The position numbers and the translations under genes were made by a program. 64,000 nucleotides of DNA from Zygaena filipendulae (taxonomy: Eukaryota; Arthropoda; Insecta; Lepidoptera; Zygaenidae), in NCBI GenBank assembly GCA_907165275.2, contig CAJRBF020000015.1, positions 1-64,000 on the forward strand, given 5' to 3'. Of this stretch, positions 39,869 to 51,048 are shown piece by piece. Under the pieces are notes generated by a model. The model made no database searches, was not told where the DNA came from, and saw nothing but the letters and a program-made list of their open reading frames with translations. How positions within the stretch are numbered: position 1 is the first letter of the stretch; the number at the start of each line of letters is the position of its first letter.

Positions 39869-40886
39869 TCATGCTTCTTCGAGCGTAGAGGCCGGAGTTA
39901 ACTTCGAGATGTGGAAAAAGTTTGACTCCAGTTTTTTTTGGCCCGTGTTTATTTCGTAAATTGAGTTTGAGATTTTTTTTATGATTTTGTAGGGTCCAAT
40001 TCTCAGTTCGTCTAGCTTTTTCCTATTCAGTTTGTTTCCATTTTCTACAAAAACAGTATCACCAACTTTAAAGTCAAAGTGTCTTCGGTTTTTATCGTAA
40101 ATTGTTTTGTTGTAATTATGTAATCTGATTGTATTTTCCAGAGCTTTTTTTTTGTCTTGTGTCAAATCATTCTCAGTCTTCTTGAGTTTCAACTCATTTG
40201 GTAAAATGGTAACATTTGTACCATATAGTAGATATTTGGGAGCGAAACCAGTAACAGTGTGTTCAGTTTCATTATAGTTTTTTTACACAATTTTGTGCTA
40301 CAGTTGTCCATGCAACTTTTCTTCCATTCTCGTTTATCTTGCATCGGATTTTATTGACCAAAGTTTGATTTAATCTTTCATTTAAACCGTTTGAGAAAGG
40401 GGAGTTTACAGCAGTGAAAATTATTGGAATATTTTTTTCATTCAAAAAGTTCTTGAACTCTTTAGAATTTAGACCTGGGTATTGGTCTGAGAGAATCATG
40501 CCAATTTTTTCCGTTTCTGCGGAACTGTTCACTAGTTTGATGAAATCATTAGCATTTTGAGTTTTTGACGTCAAAATATATGCGTACCTCGTGAAATGAT
40601 CTGAAAGCAGGTGTAAGTATCTCTTTGTTGACCTTGAACCCCCAAATCCTCCAATAGTATCAATAGAACATATCTCAAAAGGTTTTGTGGCGGGACCCAA
40701 ATGGGACATCAATCCATATTTATTGTGCCCTCTTGATTTGTTCTTTATACATACTGCACAATTTTCGCAAGTTTTTCTCATGTTTTTTGTCAAATTTTCT
40801 GCTGTGTAGAGTGAGCTGATCATTTTTTGCATTTGTTTAATTCCTATATGGCCAAGGTCTGTATGTACGTTTTTAATGAATTCCAT
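39869..40886 (-). pseudogene. pol: Gypsy integrase, frameshifted
   Basis: Two frames make up the integrase: 40,272-40,886 and 39,869-40,192. Seen are the zinc module (HTDLGHIGIKQ ... CENCAVCIKN), the acidic triad (SIDTIGG, LSDQYPG and GLNERLNQ) and the C-terminal FKVGDTVFVENG and IGPYKIIKK. The break lies at a run of seven A on the coding strand (about 40,278-40,284). Confidence 0.82.
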
Positions 40887-40958
40887 ACTAAATTTTTCTG
40901 ATAAAATTATTTTTTCTCTTTTTTTGACTTTTTTGTAATAAACGTTGTTCTTCGATAT

Positions 40959-42180
40959 TTACTTTTCTCTTCTGTTTTGTATCTTTTCATTTCTAACTTG
41001 ATCTTTTAAAATATCTTCTAGTTTTATTAAGTTAACCACTTTTAACTGTTCATCTAAGTTCTCATTTGGTTCTAATACTGGATTCCTGCTTAAGCAATCA
41101 GCTTCGACATTGTATCTTCCTGGAGAATATTTAATTTGGAAATCATATTGTGATAGGTAGTATGTAAGATCTCCTAATTCTTCATCTGCTTTTGACTTTA
41201 TGTTCATATTCTCCAAAGGCTTGTGATCTGAGAAGACAGTGAATTTTTTCCCTATTAACAGATGCTGCCAATACCTTATACATTCTTTGATTGCTAGGCA
41301 TTCCAGGTATATAGCTTTCTTTCGTTTTTGAACTTCATTCAATTTTTTTTGAAAAGTACGCTACTGGTTTTTCCTCATTGTTTTCTTGTGGCTGTTTTAG
41401 AACGGCTCCCACACCTAGTATACTAGCATCTGTGTATATGTTTATAGGCAAGCAAGGATCAAAAATGGTCAGTATTGGTTGAGAACAAAGTATTTTTTTC
41501 ATTTCATCAAATGACGCTTGACATTTCTTAGTCCAGACAAAGGCTTGTCCTTTTCTCAAAAGATTATGTAATAGATCCAATTTTATTGCTATATTTGGCA
41601 CATATTTATGATAAAAGTTGATCTTTCCCAAAAACTGTCTCACGTTTTTCTGCGTTTTCGGAACTGGGAAGTTTCTTATTGATCTCAAGTTGTCTTTCAG
41701 AGGTCTGACTGAATTATTCTGTATTATGTGACCCAGGTATTTAACTGAGTCGGCTGCAAACGTGCATTTGGAAATTTTTAGTCTTAAACCTTCACTTTTA
41801 ATGGCTTGAAACAGCTGTGTTAGATGTTTGACGTGGTCTGAGAATGATTTTGAGAACAGTAAAATATCATCGATATAACTTACTGTGAACTCTCCAAGTT
41901 TGTGTTTCCGTATAATATTACACATAATTCTTTGAAAAATAGCTGGTGAGGTCTTTAAGCCGAATGGTAAACAAGTCCATTGGAAATGACCCTCTTGTGT
42001 GACGAATGCAGTTTTGTGTCTGTCTGTGACACGCAGCGGTATGGACCAAAATGCTGAGTTTAAGTCTAGTGTTGAGAAAAATTTACAATCTCTTGTCTTG
42101 ACCATTAGATCCTCAATTAGTGGGAACGGCTGCGATTGCGGGACAACAATTTTATTTAGGTCTCGAAAATCTATGCACAA
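40959..42180 (-). pseudogene. pol: Gypsy RT and RNase H, frameshifted
   Basis: The RT frame (41,335-42,180) shows IDFRDLNKIV, FSTLDLNSAFW, LPFGLKTSPAIFQR and the catalytic YIDDILLF. It ends with TDASILGVGAVL at the start of RNase H. After an A-run shift at about 41,340-41,348 the RNase H continues in another frame (40,959-41,342) with ECLAIKECIRYW, SDHKPLENM and ADCLSRNP. Catalytic residues are intact; only the frame is broken. Confidence 0.85.
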
Positions 42181-42238
42181 TCTTGATTTCTTGTTTTCAT
42201 CTTTTTTATAAGCTAAAGTGACTGGGGCTGCAAACGGA

Positions 42239-42952
42239 CTATATGATTCTTCTATGATATTTTTTTTTTAACAATATTGCAATTTGGTTTTCTATTTCCT
42301 TTTTATCTTCGATTGTGCAACGATACGGCCTTTTACTGCAGTATTTTTCTACTAATAGATCAATGTGTGCTTCATAATCTGTTACCGTTCCGATGTCATA
42401 TTTGTCCTTGGCAAATACCGATTTATTGTTCAATACTAATTCATCAATTACTGACTGTTTTTCATGATCTAAATGATTTATCCAAATTTCGAAATTTTTC
42501 TCGCTAAAGTTTTCATTAAAGTTTACTGAATTATCAGATTTTATTTCCTTAGAAATTTCAATATCTGATTTTATTATTTCTTTAGCAATTATTTCACTTC
42601 TTTGTATAGGAACTTTCTGACTGATTTCAAAATTTTCATTTTGAACTAGGAAAAATTTTTTTATGCAATCAAGTCCAATCAAAAAATCGTAGTCGAAATT
42701 TTCTTGATCTATTACAAAGAGATCCATCTTTTTAGTGACATTAAAAATGGTCACATCAAGTGTTATTATTCCATTTGCCTTTTTAACGCCATTAATTGTT
42801 TTTAAATTGGTATTGTTAGAATGATTTGATTTCTTGTTATTTATCTTTAATAATCTTGAATTTATCAATGACACATTAGATCCTGAGTCATAGATTCCAA
42901 ATACAATAACATTTTTATTTAATACCAATTTTACTTTTATTAATGGCGGCAC
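42239..42952 (-). CDS. pol: Gypsy protease region
   Basis: The frame carries the aspartic protease signature YDSGSNVSLI near residue 21 and the second strand LIGLDCIKKF near 92. A linker leads towards the RT. It ends at an A-run shift (about 42,258-42,266) just before the RT begins. A proper start is not evident, since in such elements protease follows gag by frameshift or readthrough. Confidence 0.75.
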   Translation of the reverse strand: MPPLIKVKLVLNKNVIVFGIYDSGSNVSLINSRLLKINNKKSNHSNNTNLKTINGVKKANGIITLDVTIFNVTKKMDLFVIDQENFDYDFLIGLDCIKKFFLVQNENFEISQKVPIQRSEIIAKEIIKSDIEISKEIKSDNSVNFNENFSEKNFEIWINHLDHEKQSVIDELVLNNKSVFAKDKYDIGTVTDYEAHIDLLVEKYCSKRPYRCTIEDKKEIENQIAILLKKKYHRRII

Positions 42953-42981
42953 TATTAGTTTTTTTGGTCTTCACACTGCAG

Positions 42982-43851
42982 TTAACATTCTAATTCCGAA
43001 TTATTTATGAGCTTTATTTGTTTCTTATCTTTTTCTTGTTCATTATTATTTTTTGACTTGAACCAGCACAAATCTTCTGAGTGATAGCGCACACCTTTTT
43101 TTAACTTTTCACAAATGCTACATTTTTCTTTTGATAACTTGGTTTCATCTTTTTTTTTAATAAATTTCTTCTTCGTAGCCAAATGTTCTAATTTGCCAAG
43201 TTCATTAAATAAATCTTTTGTTTCTATAACTTCTTCTTTGTTGATCCGATCAGTTACAAAGTCTGGTAAGCCGGCAGCAATTATATCGATTAGGGTCCCT
43301 TGATCAATTGTCTTTCTCATTTCGAGTAAAAGTTTTTCTTTTTTAACGGCATGTTCTGATAAAGATCCTGATTGGTACTTGAAAGCTAAAGCGTACTTGC
43401 TATTATTCCAACCCTTACTAGCATATGTTTGTAAAAAGTCTGATTTCCATTGTGACCATTCTGATTATAAACTAAGCTTGATCATCATGGAAGAATACCA
43501 ATCAGTGCATGATTTTTCTAAAAATAATCTGAAGATTAAAATTTTTTCATCATCTTTTACTAAATCAAACCTTGCACATTCTTTTTAAAATACTTCCATC
43601 CAATGATATGCACTTATATTTTTTCCATCAAATTTTTCAAGTACAAACCTGTCGGCCAACTTTTTTACACTTTGTTTATCTTTTTTTTGTTGACTTTCAA
43701 CTAATTTTTCCAATATTTTTACTATGGGATCTTCTGAATTCATTTTGTTTGTGATAGTCAATTGATCTTGGGTAATTTCCTCTAAGTATTGGTCCTGAAA
43801 TATCATGTTATCATCTTCATCAAAGTATGTTTGTAATATACCTTCTGACAT
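42982..43851 (-). pseudogene. gag: Gypsy gag with two nonsense codons
   Basis: A single reading frame runs from an ATG at 43,851 to 42,982 apart from two TAA codons, at 43,585-43,587 and 43,465-43,467. The N terminus has a coiled stretch and FVLEKFDGKNISAYHWMEVF. The middle resembles a capsid-type helical region. The C terminus carries a cysteine/histidine cluster (CSICEKLKKGVRYHSEDLCW). The clean frame around both stops suggests recent point nonsense mutations rather than long decay. Confidence 0.75.
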
Positions 43852-44117
43852 TTTTATCCATATACTTCTAGTCTGATGTCTTTTTTTTAATGTATTTTTT
43901 ACTGTAACATAAGTTTTAGAGTTGTGGATATGTTTGTGAAGTGAAACTGCTTGATACTCCTCAGGAATCAGGAAAACTTTGTCATCTTGTGTGACAATTG
44001 AGGTTATGGCAATATGTATAATTAGACTTTATAATTAGACTTTCCGTCTTTTGTTGGTTTTGATTGAAACACAAATTTCAACTTTTCCATTTTCTGACAA
44101 TAAATGTCGTTTTATAA

Positions 44118-44339
44118 TGATAGTTTGTGGCGATTTGGGCGACAAGTCAATCAAAACACAATTGAGTTTCTCTGTAAGGAAAGATTTATTTTGTTTACTT
44201 TACCAAAGTAATTAACCAAATGAAAATGTCTACAAACAATAAAACCTTACCTGTAAGGAAAGAAACGACATTTAATGTTTCTTAATTGGAATGTCGATTC
44301 CTAAATCACCGTTTTTAACTATTGAAACTTATTATAAAA
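44118..44339 (-). repeat. Gypsy 5' LTR, truncated
   Basis: It matches the 3'-terminal part of the LTR at 39,426. The first 130 bp or so of the LTR (minus-strand sense) are missing where the hairpin repeat begins at 44,340. No good primer binding site starting TGG lies immediately downstream. Confidence 0.75.
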
Positions 44340-45202
44340 TAGTATATTTCATTATAAGTGCGGAAAGCCTGTCATTGCAAAGAGTTCCGACAAATGTCTA
44401 CCCGAGCCGAGGCGCAGCCGAAGGTGAGGGTTGACAGTCGGAACTAGTTGCAATGACGGTTCCGCACGTGTACTGAACAACTATTTTTAATACAGTTACG
44501 AAAAAATTAAGCAATTTAATAAAATATCAAAAACACAACAAACTCAACTAAGTTCCAACTGTGATCAAGAGATGGCGCTAGTCGTATTAGTAATGCGAAA
44601 CCTTCGTTTCGCAATGCAAAAAGTGTGTCAAAGTCGTGTCGCCATTTTTGACAGTTGGCAAAGAGATTTCGGGAAAGGTAAACAAAAAGCTCGAGTATGT
44701 AATAGCCCACATCCCGAACGCTAAACGTCCCTGCAATACGCCACTTTTTGAGCAACTGTATTAAAATAGTATATTTCATTATAAGTGCGGAAAGGCTGTC
44801 ATTGCAAAGAGTTCCGACAAATGTCTACCCGAGCCGAGGCGCAGCCGAAGGTGAGGGTTGACAGTCGGAACTAGTTGCAATGACGGTTCCGCACGTGTAC
44901 TGAACAACTATTTTTAATACAGTTACGAAAAAATTAAGCAATTTAATAAAATATCAAAAACTCAACAAACTCAACTAAGTTCCAACTGTGATCAAGAGGT
45001 GGCGCTAGTCGTATTAGTAATGCGAAACGTACGTTTCGCAATGCAAAAAATGTGTCAAAGTCGTGTCGCCATTTTTGACAGTTGGCAAAGAGAACGCACG
45101 AGTTCGGGAAAGGTAAACAAAAAGCTCGAGTATGTAATAGCCCACATCCCGAACGCTAAACGTCCCTGCAATACGCCACTTTTTGAGCAACTGTATTAAA
45201 AA
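44340..45202. repeat. 427-bp hairpin repeat, two tandem copies
   Basis: Copies start at 44,340 and 44,767 with TAGTATATTTCATTATAAG and end with GAGCAACTGTATTA. Each contains inverted arms (GTGCGGAA ... GTTCCGAC facing GTCGGAAC ... TTCCGCAC) around a GC-rich loop with CCGAGCCGAGGCGCAGCCG. Copy 2 also has the perfect 16-bp palindrome CGAAACGTACGTTTCG, which is imperfect in copy 1. Short open frames inside are not credible genes. Confidence 0.85.
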
Positions 45203-46430
45203 TTTTATTAAAGTAGCTGTCTTTATCACTCACGGGTGTCGATCTCGGTGATGAAAGGATGTCAGTGAAGTAGTACCACGCAAATATAAAACTTATTCAC
45301 CGCACTATGAGTGCAAAATCGCAAGAAACTATTTAATATTTATTATAAGTAAAGTGACGACACGTCTGCACTGCACGAGAGCCAGAGCCAAGATATGAGT
45401 ACATAACGAGTACATAACCACTACAATTAATATTTCGTTGCACACGTCTATTGCACACGGAGTACCGCAGAGGAAGAGAGCGATGCTACCGCACGTCGCT
45501 GCTAGTGTTGCCCGTCGCGCTTGTAGTGTTGTACCACACCGACTCAGAACGAGTGTTGCACCAAATCGATTCGAAAAACCGATCTAACAGTACTTACCTA
45601 TTCATTAAAATAAAACCGTTACGCTTACTGTCGGCGACGAAACCACGTTAAGCGTCCAGTAGCGCCTTGTGCACAGTTAGTGGCGCGTTGTGCACACTAC
45701 ACTGGATCGCAAATTATGAAAGTATGTAAATAGTCTAATTATTAGATTTATTTGGTTTTTATTATTATGTTTCTTATTTGACTATTTGATGATGATATTA
45801 TGTAAGGTTATTTACAGTTTTCCTATTAGACTCAAACATTTTAATTGGACTTTCTATTATTTCTATAAATTTCATTGTTTTCCAATTAGTTTATAAGGGT
45901 ATTTTGTATGTCTAATTAGCTGTAAGGGTTATTTTTAATTAAATATGTGTTCTAATTAGATTTTTTAGACTAGTTCAGATTTTTTAATTAGAATCTTATA
46001 GGATTGTTTGGAAATAAGAGAAAAATCTCTATCATTAGGTACGTAACTTGAAAATGAGATTTTTTGATACAATATATTTTATCGGAATTTGTTTTAAAAG
46101 AAAGAATAATGTCTAAAATTAACAAAACAGAAGGGTTTATGTCGATTGCTTTATTAGTTTAAAAGATATAGCAAAGTTTGTATAGTGAAAATTCGTTAAC
46201 ATAGATTTTTGGGCATATAATGTTTCATAACTTTTTATTCCATAAAAAATTGTAATATATTATTATTTCATAAGGTAGTACGTATAATTTCCTAAATAAT
46301 AATATATAAATTGTAAGGATTTTTATAAGTTTAATAAATAAAAAAGGGTTCCAAAGGTTTCGGCTAAAGGGAAAATACCGCGCAAAAAGGGACAAAACGA
46401 CGCGGCTCTCTGTCGCGTAAATTAGGCGCG
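45203..46430. other. non-coding interval, no gene seen
   Basis: The left half (to about 45,715) has mixed composition with direct GCACAC and GTGCACA motifs. The right half is strongly AT-rich with recurrent TAATTAG-like words (45,735-45,990). I see no open frame with domain features and no recognisable repeat boundary. Confidence 0.45.
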
Positions 46431-46438
46431 TATAAAAG
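46431..46438 (+). promoter_or_regulatory. TATA box candidate
   Basis: A consensus TATAAAAG is followed by GC-rich sequence about 10 bases before the Jockey RT fragment. It could be a core promoter captured at the junction. Function is speculative. Confidence 0.3.
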
Positions 46439-46448
46439 GCGGGCCATT

Positions 46449-47278
46449 TTTCGGTCCGGCACTCGACTGAGCGTCCGATCGGGGCCGGCGTGCCGCAGGG
46501 CAGCTGCCTCTCCCCGGCCTGTTACTCCCGATACACCGACGACATCCCAGTGGGGGATGGGGTCGAGTTGGCTCTGTACGCCGTTGACGCGGCGTACTAC
46601 ACCTCATCAATGAGCTCTGCGTTCGCCGCGAAACGGCTGCAGCGCACGCTCGACCTCCTCCCGGACTGGCTCTCCAAGTGGAGACTGTCGGTCAATGTCG
46701 GGAAGACACAGGCCATATGCGTCAGCAACCTTAAACGCCCACCGCCACCTCTCCGCCTCTACGGGCAGGACATAGCGTGGTCCCCTCAGGTAAAGTACCT
46801 GGGGGTCACGCTGGATCGTCGGCTCACGTTGAGGCCTCACGTGAGAAACGTCATCGCGAGCGCCCGCGCCGCGCAGTATCAGCTGCACGGCGTGCTCGAC
46901 TCTCGGCTCCCTCTGAGGGTAAAAGTCGGGGTCTACAAGACCTACATTAGGCCCCGACTCACCTAAAGCCGCTCCGGCATGGTACGCACTGCCATGTGCG
47001 TCCCTGCTCGAGAGCCTGCAATCGCAGCAAGCCTTGGCACTGCGTGCCACTGCCGGAGCTTCTCGCTACGTGAGGAACTCCGCTATCCAGAGGGACCTGA
47101 GGGTCGAGCCGCTGGATGAGTTCGTCCAGCGGCTCACCTCTCGGATGTTCGAGCGGGCGGATGCGTCGGACCACGAGCACATCCGTGGTCTGGCCCCCCT
47201 CCACGCCCGTCCACCCGAGGGGAAGCGATATCCGCGCGAGCTTATCGCTCGCGATGACGAGCCAACGCAGCCCACCTA
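46449..47278 (+). pseudogene. Jockey LINE RT, C-terminal fragment
   Basis: The fragment begins inside the RT at VPQGSCLSPACYSRYTDDIP. The catalytic site that should read YADD reads YAVD (ALYAVDAAYY), so an essential Asp is lost. The thumb region follows (VKYLGVTLDRRL). At about 46,966 the frame shifts, and the C terminus continues in another frame (RYVRNSAIQRDL, IRGLAPLHARPPEG) to a stop at 47,276-47,278. GC content is high, as in other Jockey elements. The copy is 5'-truncated and dead. Confidence 0.82.
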
Positions 47279-48055
47279 GCTTGGCTGACGGAGCCTGGAC
47301 GCCACCCTGACGGGCGGCGTCGGCTCCGCCCCGACGATCCACGCGGTCTTTGAACCGCCCCCCAGTTCCTGTCCGTAGTGGCGGACAGCGTGGGATCGCC
47401 CACTGCAGGGGGCCTTGCCCCGACGCAGACACCTCTGCTGCACCTTCGGGGAGGCAGCAAGAGAAGGCCTGGTAGCCGGTCCGGCACTCAGTCGCAACAC
47501 AGCCACCGAAGAGGTAACAGCGGAACAAGGAAGCCGAAACCTGGGGAATTCCGAACTAAGAACTGGAAGAATAGTTTTTCAATTCACCGCCATCAACGTT
47601 CCTGCTCTCCTCCGAGGTCCCAATGGGTCGTGCCCGGTACCCATTACCACTACTACGCATTCAGGGGTGCGTGGAGGCGTGCGCCACCAGCGACGTCAAT
47701 ATCAGCAAGGTGCGCACGTCTACTATAGTGTTAGATTGTCCCAGGACGGCCAGGTACCTCAAGAACCTGGATCCATCCGAAACACTTACCTACCTATGCT
47801 TGTTTTTTTTTTGCTATGTATTTTTTATGCTGAATTTTATACTAACGCTTATTTTGATTGTGCCAATTGTGATTGTAATTGTTGCGTAATATTTTCCAAC
47901 AACTAGATACCTAAACAATTTTTTTCTTACATCAATATTCCTTATTAACTTTTATTATCATGTCATGTTTTCTATTAGTCTTTCCTTATTTCAGGGAATT
48001 CTAGCATTATGTCATGGCAACACTGTTATTTAGTCGGTACCCTCATTCCCATTTG
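47279..48055 (+). other. Jockey 3' UTR and flanking sequence
   Basis: A GC-rich 3' UTR (to about 47,780) grades into AT-rich sequence. Several overlapping open frames have no domain features and change composition with the DNA, so I do not call genes here. The 3' end of the element is not clearly marked by a tail. Confidence 0.4.
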
Positions 48056-48404
48056 ATAAATTAAAGTAGTGTACGCCCACAATTGTGGGTGGGGTTGTGG
48101 GTATAAATACTAGTGTCAGCACAGAAGAGCTTCATTGGATCGCCTACCGCTGCATTAAGTGTTCGTGCTCCATCCACCAAGTGCTCTCTCTGCGATTTCG
48201 GCGACGTAAGGTGTTTACGTGCTCCGAACCGCGCCCGCCTTTCGTGCACAGTTCGTGCAGTGCTTCGCGCGATACCGGGGAGCTGCAACTAAGTCTGCAA
48301 ATCCGTGGTATCGTCGCAGCGGTGCTGTACGTTGCTGTGCGCGGAAGCGGCGGGGATTAACCCTTGGTCGCGGCCCTCCGCGGCCTCCGTTCGAGCCTTC
48401 GCGT
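48056..48404 (+). mobile_element. 5' end of a Jockey-like LINE (continues at 58,293)
   Basis: GC-rich sequence with a TATA-like TATAAATA (48,102-48,109) and a CACAATTGTG palindrome just upstream leads into the insertion site of the LTR retrotransposon (GCGT, 48,401-48,404). Beyond that element, at 58,293, the same GC-rich character continues into Jockey ORF1. I infer this is the 5' UTR; the promoter call is tentative. Confidence 0.45.
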
Positions 48405-48468
48405 TGTAACTTTCACCCTCCTCCTTCAATACACGAACAACATCGAAGATGTTGAACATCTCATTTTC

Positions 48469-48550
48469 GGCCAATTTCGTCTAGTAGTTAAGACCCTTCT
48501 CTACGTTGTGTTTATAATAACTTCAGTTCTTTTAGGTTGAGATACGACAC
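48469..48550 (+). other. tRNA-like relic in the 3' LTR (copy at 56,193-56,274)
   Basis: GGCCAATTTCGTCTAGTAG, then TTAAGACC, CGTTGTG and TTTTAGGTTGAGAT follow the order of the better-preserved relic at 13,568-13,644. Alone it would not be recognisable; the comparison between LTRs supports it. Confidence 0.35.
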
Positions 48551-49757
48551 GTTAGATTTCGTGATTGCGTTACATCGAGTTATGTTGGATAGGCTTAGTT
48601 AAATAAAACAATTAGATATTTTTATGCTTTATTGACATAGTTTTGCTGGGTGGATCCAGGCCCAGTGCTAGATCTATATTATCATTATTATTGTATTCCC
48701 GTAGGAATATCTTTTAGGTCGCCCAACGTCCGCTGAGTTGGGTCGCCTCTTCCAATACACGAACAGACCTTGCTTCATTCGCTAGACCTCACTTCTTCCA
48801 GTTCGCTAAACAGCTATTTGCTTGGACGTAGTTCGCCCGGTGTTGGAGAGACTCCAAAGATAGATACCGTGGTTAAAGGTGGTTCGCATAATTGCTAACT
48901 CCCGTCTACCGACGTTAGTAGCGATAAGGATTCTGAGACAGGAATATGATGCTCATGAGAACACCTCCCGTACGACGTTCAAGTGCTATGTCTTTGTGCA
49001 ATTGTGGCTCTCTTAGATACCAAAGATTAATATCTATGAGAGGCGGCGTAGCCCCGTCCAGCGCTACCCCACGGTGATGGCCAACCACCTGCTTAGAAGC
49101 AGTTACCACCCCCCCCCCTGTGTTGCACAAGGTAGAGGATTCTCCAAATAATATGCATGTAGCATAGTGTGACCGACATCCATCAGAGGGAGCCAGCAAA
49201 AGAGACTATACGTCCCAAGTCCGCAGACAATATCGTTGGGGGCCATAATTCGGCGGTACCGAGACCCCAGGGTACGTGTCAGCCCGAAGACCGAGGCCAG
49301 AAAGCGGATAGTACCGCGACCTCGACACCATCCCTAAGTTAATTCAAATATACGTAAATGAGACCAGCCTCGCCGGACCTCATAACTTCAGTCGGTTGAT
49401 TTGTGTTATAGTAGCTACACGTAGCTAAGGCATAAAGCCCAATTGTGTTACTGCTTGAATGTTGTGTTGGATGATTTGGATCATACCTCATCCCCATGCA
49501 ACCCCACTTGGACACTCATTTTCATCTAGCCACAAGGACTAGGGACAGAACCGAAATGCCAATAACGTGAGTCATCAACAATCCGATCCCACCTGGAAGC
49601 GAGAGCGGTTGCTACCTTACTAGTTAAGCCGTTCGGGCGCCACCAACGTCTCACCACCAAGCCGCCTCACAGACACACGCATTACACGCCCGCCTGCTCG
49701 ACAAGGTTGTTCGCAACGAACAGTGAAGCGTAATGAACAAGTCACTACAAAGGTACC

Positions 49758-49945
49758 TTCGCACAGACGCCTTTTACGGCCGCGCGTTGGCAAAGTGTCT
49801 TCGCACAGACGCCATTACAGCCGCGCGTTGGCAAAGTGTCTTCGCACAGACGCCATTACAGCCGCGCGTCGACGAGGTGTCTCCGCACAGTCACTACAGC
49901 CGCGCGTCGCCGAGACGACTTCGCACAGACGCCGTTGTAATTGCA
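49758..49945. repeat. about 42-bp tandem repeat in LTR (copy at 57,482-57,669)
   Basis: Units share TTCGCACAGACGCC and ACAGCCGCGCGT. There are about four to five imperfect units. Both LTRs carry the array with the same unit number. Confidence 0.85.
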
Positions 49946-50564
49946 CATCGACAAGGCTTTCGCGCAGAGCGACTAGGTCGCTAAGCGCGTCGGCTCGTCC
50001 AACTTCCACACACTCCATCTCGACACTCGTGGTGACGACTTCTCTTATAATATTTCAATTCAACCGCGGCGCACATACGAGTCGCCTACGCGCACTCGAT
50101 TGCCTTCACATCCCTTTGTATGTGCGCTCGCTCGTCTCTACACCATTCTGCATCTGCGCGCTCGCTCGCCCGCACACTCGTCCGCCCGCACACGCTCTGC
50201 GTCCGCGCGCTCGCTCGCCGTCTCCACGACGGTGTATGGCCGCGTGGATACTGGCGGTGCGTTCACGCCCTATTTGAGAGGGGTATGCGGGGGGTTGGGG
50301 GGTGTTCTGAAATTAAACACAAAGTTAGTATTTCCTAGTATAAACATCCTAGGTCGTATGAACCAAGTCTGTTTACACTAGTTTCTGAGTTATTCACGTA
50401 CAAACATACAAAATGAACATTGTGAGTATATGGACCCGCAATGTTTATTAAATCATTTTTAATATAATATAATAAGTGTATTATGCTATAATACACCCAT
50501 TATATATATATGAAATTAATATTTAGATAAAATAAAATTTTTGTGAGCCTCACAGGGCGTCACA

Positions 50565-50577
50565 GTCCCCCCCAAAG
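50565..50577 (-). promoter_or_regulatory. polypurine tract
   Basis: The minus-strand sequence CTTTGGGGGGGAC lies immediately upstream of the 3' LTR start. It is the expected primer for plus-strand DNA synthesis. Confidence 0.75.
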
Positions 50578-51048
50578 TTTTATGCAACATGTGGAATAAA
50601 ACTTTCTAAGTTATTTTCGCCTTATAATTATACCATAAAGTTATTATTATTTTTTTTTTTTTTTTTGGGAAGTAGCCGCCCCAACACCCCTCCAACCACA
50701 TCCAATGGCGTACCAATATCTCAGGTGTTGTCGGTCGGCGATCTCGTTGATATAAGTTTAGTTTGCTGAATCTCTTAAAAGTTATGCTTATAACACTTAT
50801 AAGCAAATAAAGTTTATTTGTCGAATTGAGTTTGTTGAACCAAAACATTGATTCACCAATTGCATGTGATTGAGCCACTTCTCCCTGACCCAATTTATTT
50901 AATTAATCAAATCAATTTACAATTCTTATGTACATCGATCAACATTATTTACATACATAATGACATTACAACTATAACATTACAATGCTAGTGTTACAAA
51001 CATTAAAGTTATTACAATCTTATGGGACCTTCGGGGTGGTCCCCTTCC

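Larger units (their letters stand above)
39426..44339 (-). mobile_element. Ty3/Gypsy element, decayed
   Basis: A minus-strand Gypsy element has gag, protease, RT, RNase H and integrase in order. It is bounded by a complete 3' LTR (39,426-39,818) and a 5' LTR cut short at 44,339 by a hairpin repeat. Coding is broken by two in-frame stops in gag and several frameshifts in pol, most at A/T homopolymers. No env-like frame is present. Confidence 0.85.
48405..50564 (-). repeat. 3' LTR of the complete element
   Basis: On the minus strand it starts TGTGACGCCCTGTGAGG and ends GAAAGTTACA. It holds a tRNA-like relic (48,469-48,550), a tandem repeat (49,758-49,945) and the superfamily block at 50,243-50,262. 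Its open frames (one of 184 codons) are also carried by the other LTR and look like composition artefacts. Confidence 0.93.

Noticed and set aside
47378..47906. Overlapping 116- and 163-codon frames in the Jockey 3' UTR
   Set aside because: No domain is visible; the frames cross a composition boundary and end in AT-rich DNA with a hydrophobic run typical of chance translation.
48085..48360. A host gene first exon after the TATA-like box
   Set aside because: The short frames lack a domain or splice evidence, and the sequence resumes as Jockey ORF1 past the LTR element.
49723..50277. 184-codon open frame in the LTR, with a near-identical copy at 57,447-58,001
   Set aside because: It lies wholly in LTR sequence, is Arg/Ser/His-rich from GC-rich tandem repeats, and has no domain. 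Presence in both LTRs reflects LTR identity, not gene conservation.
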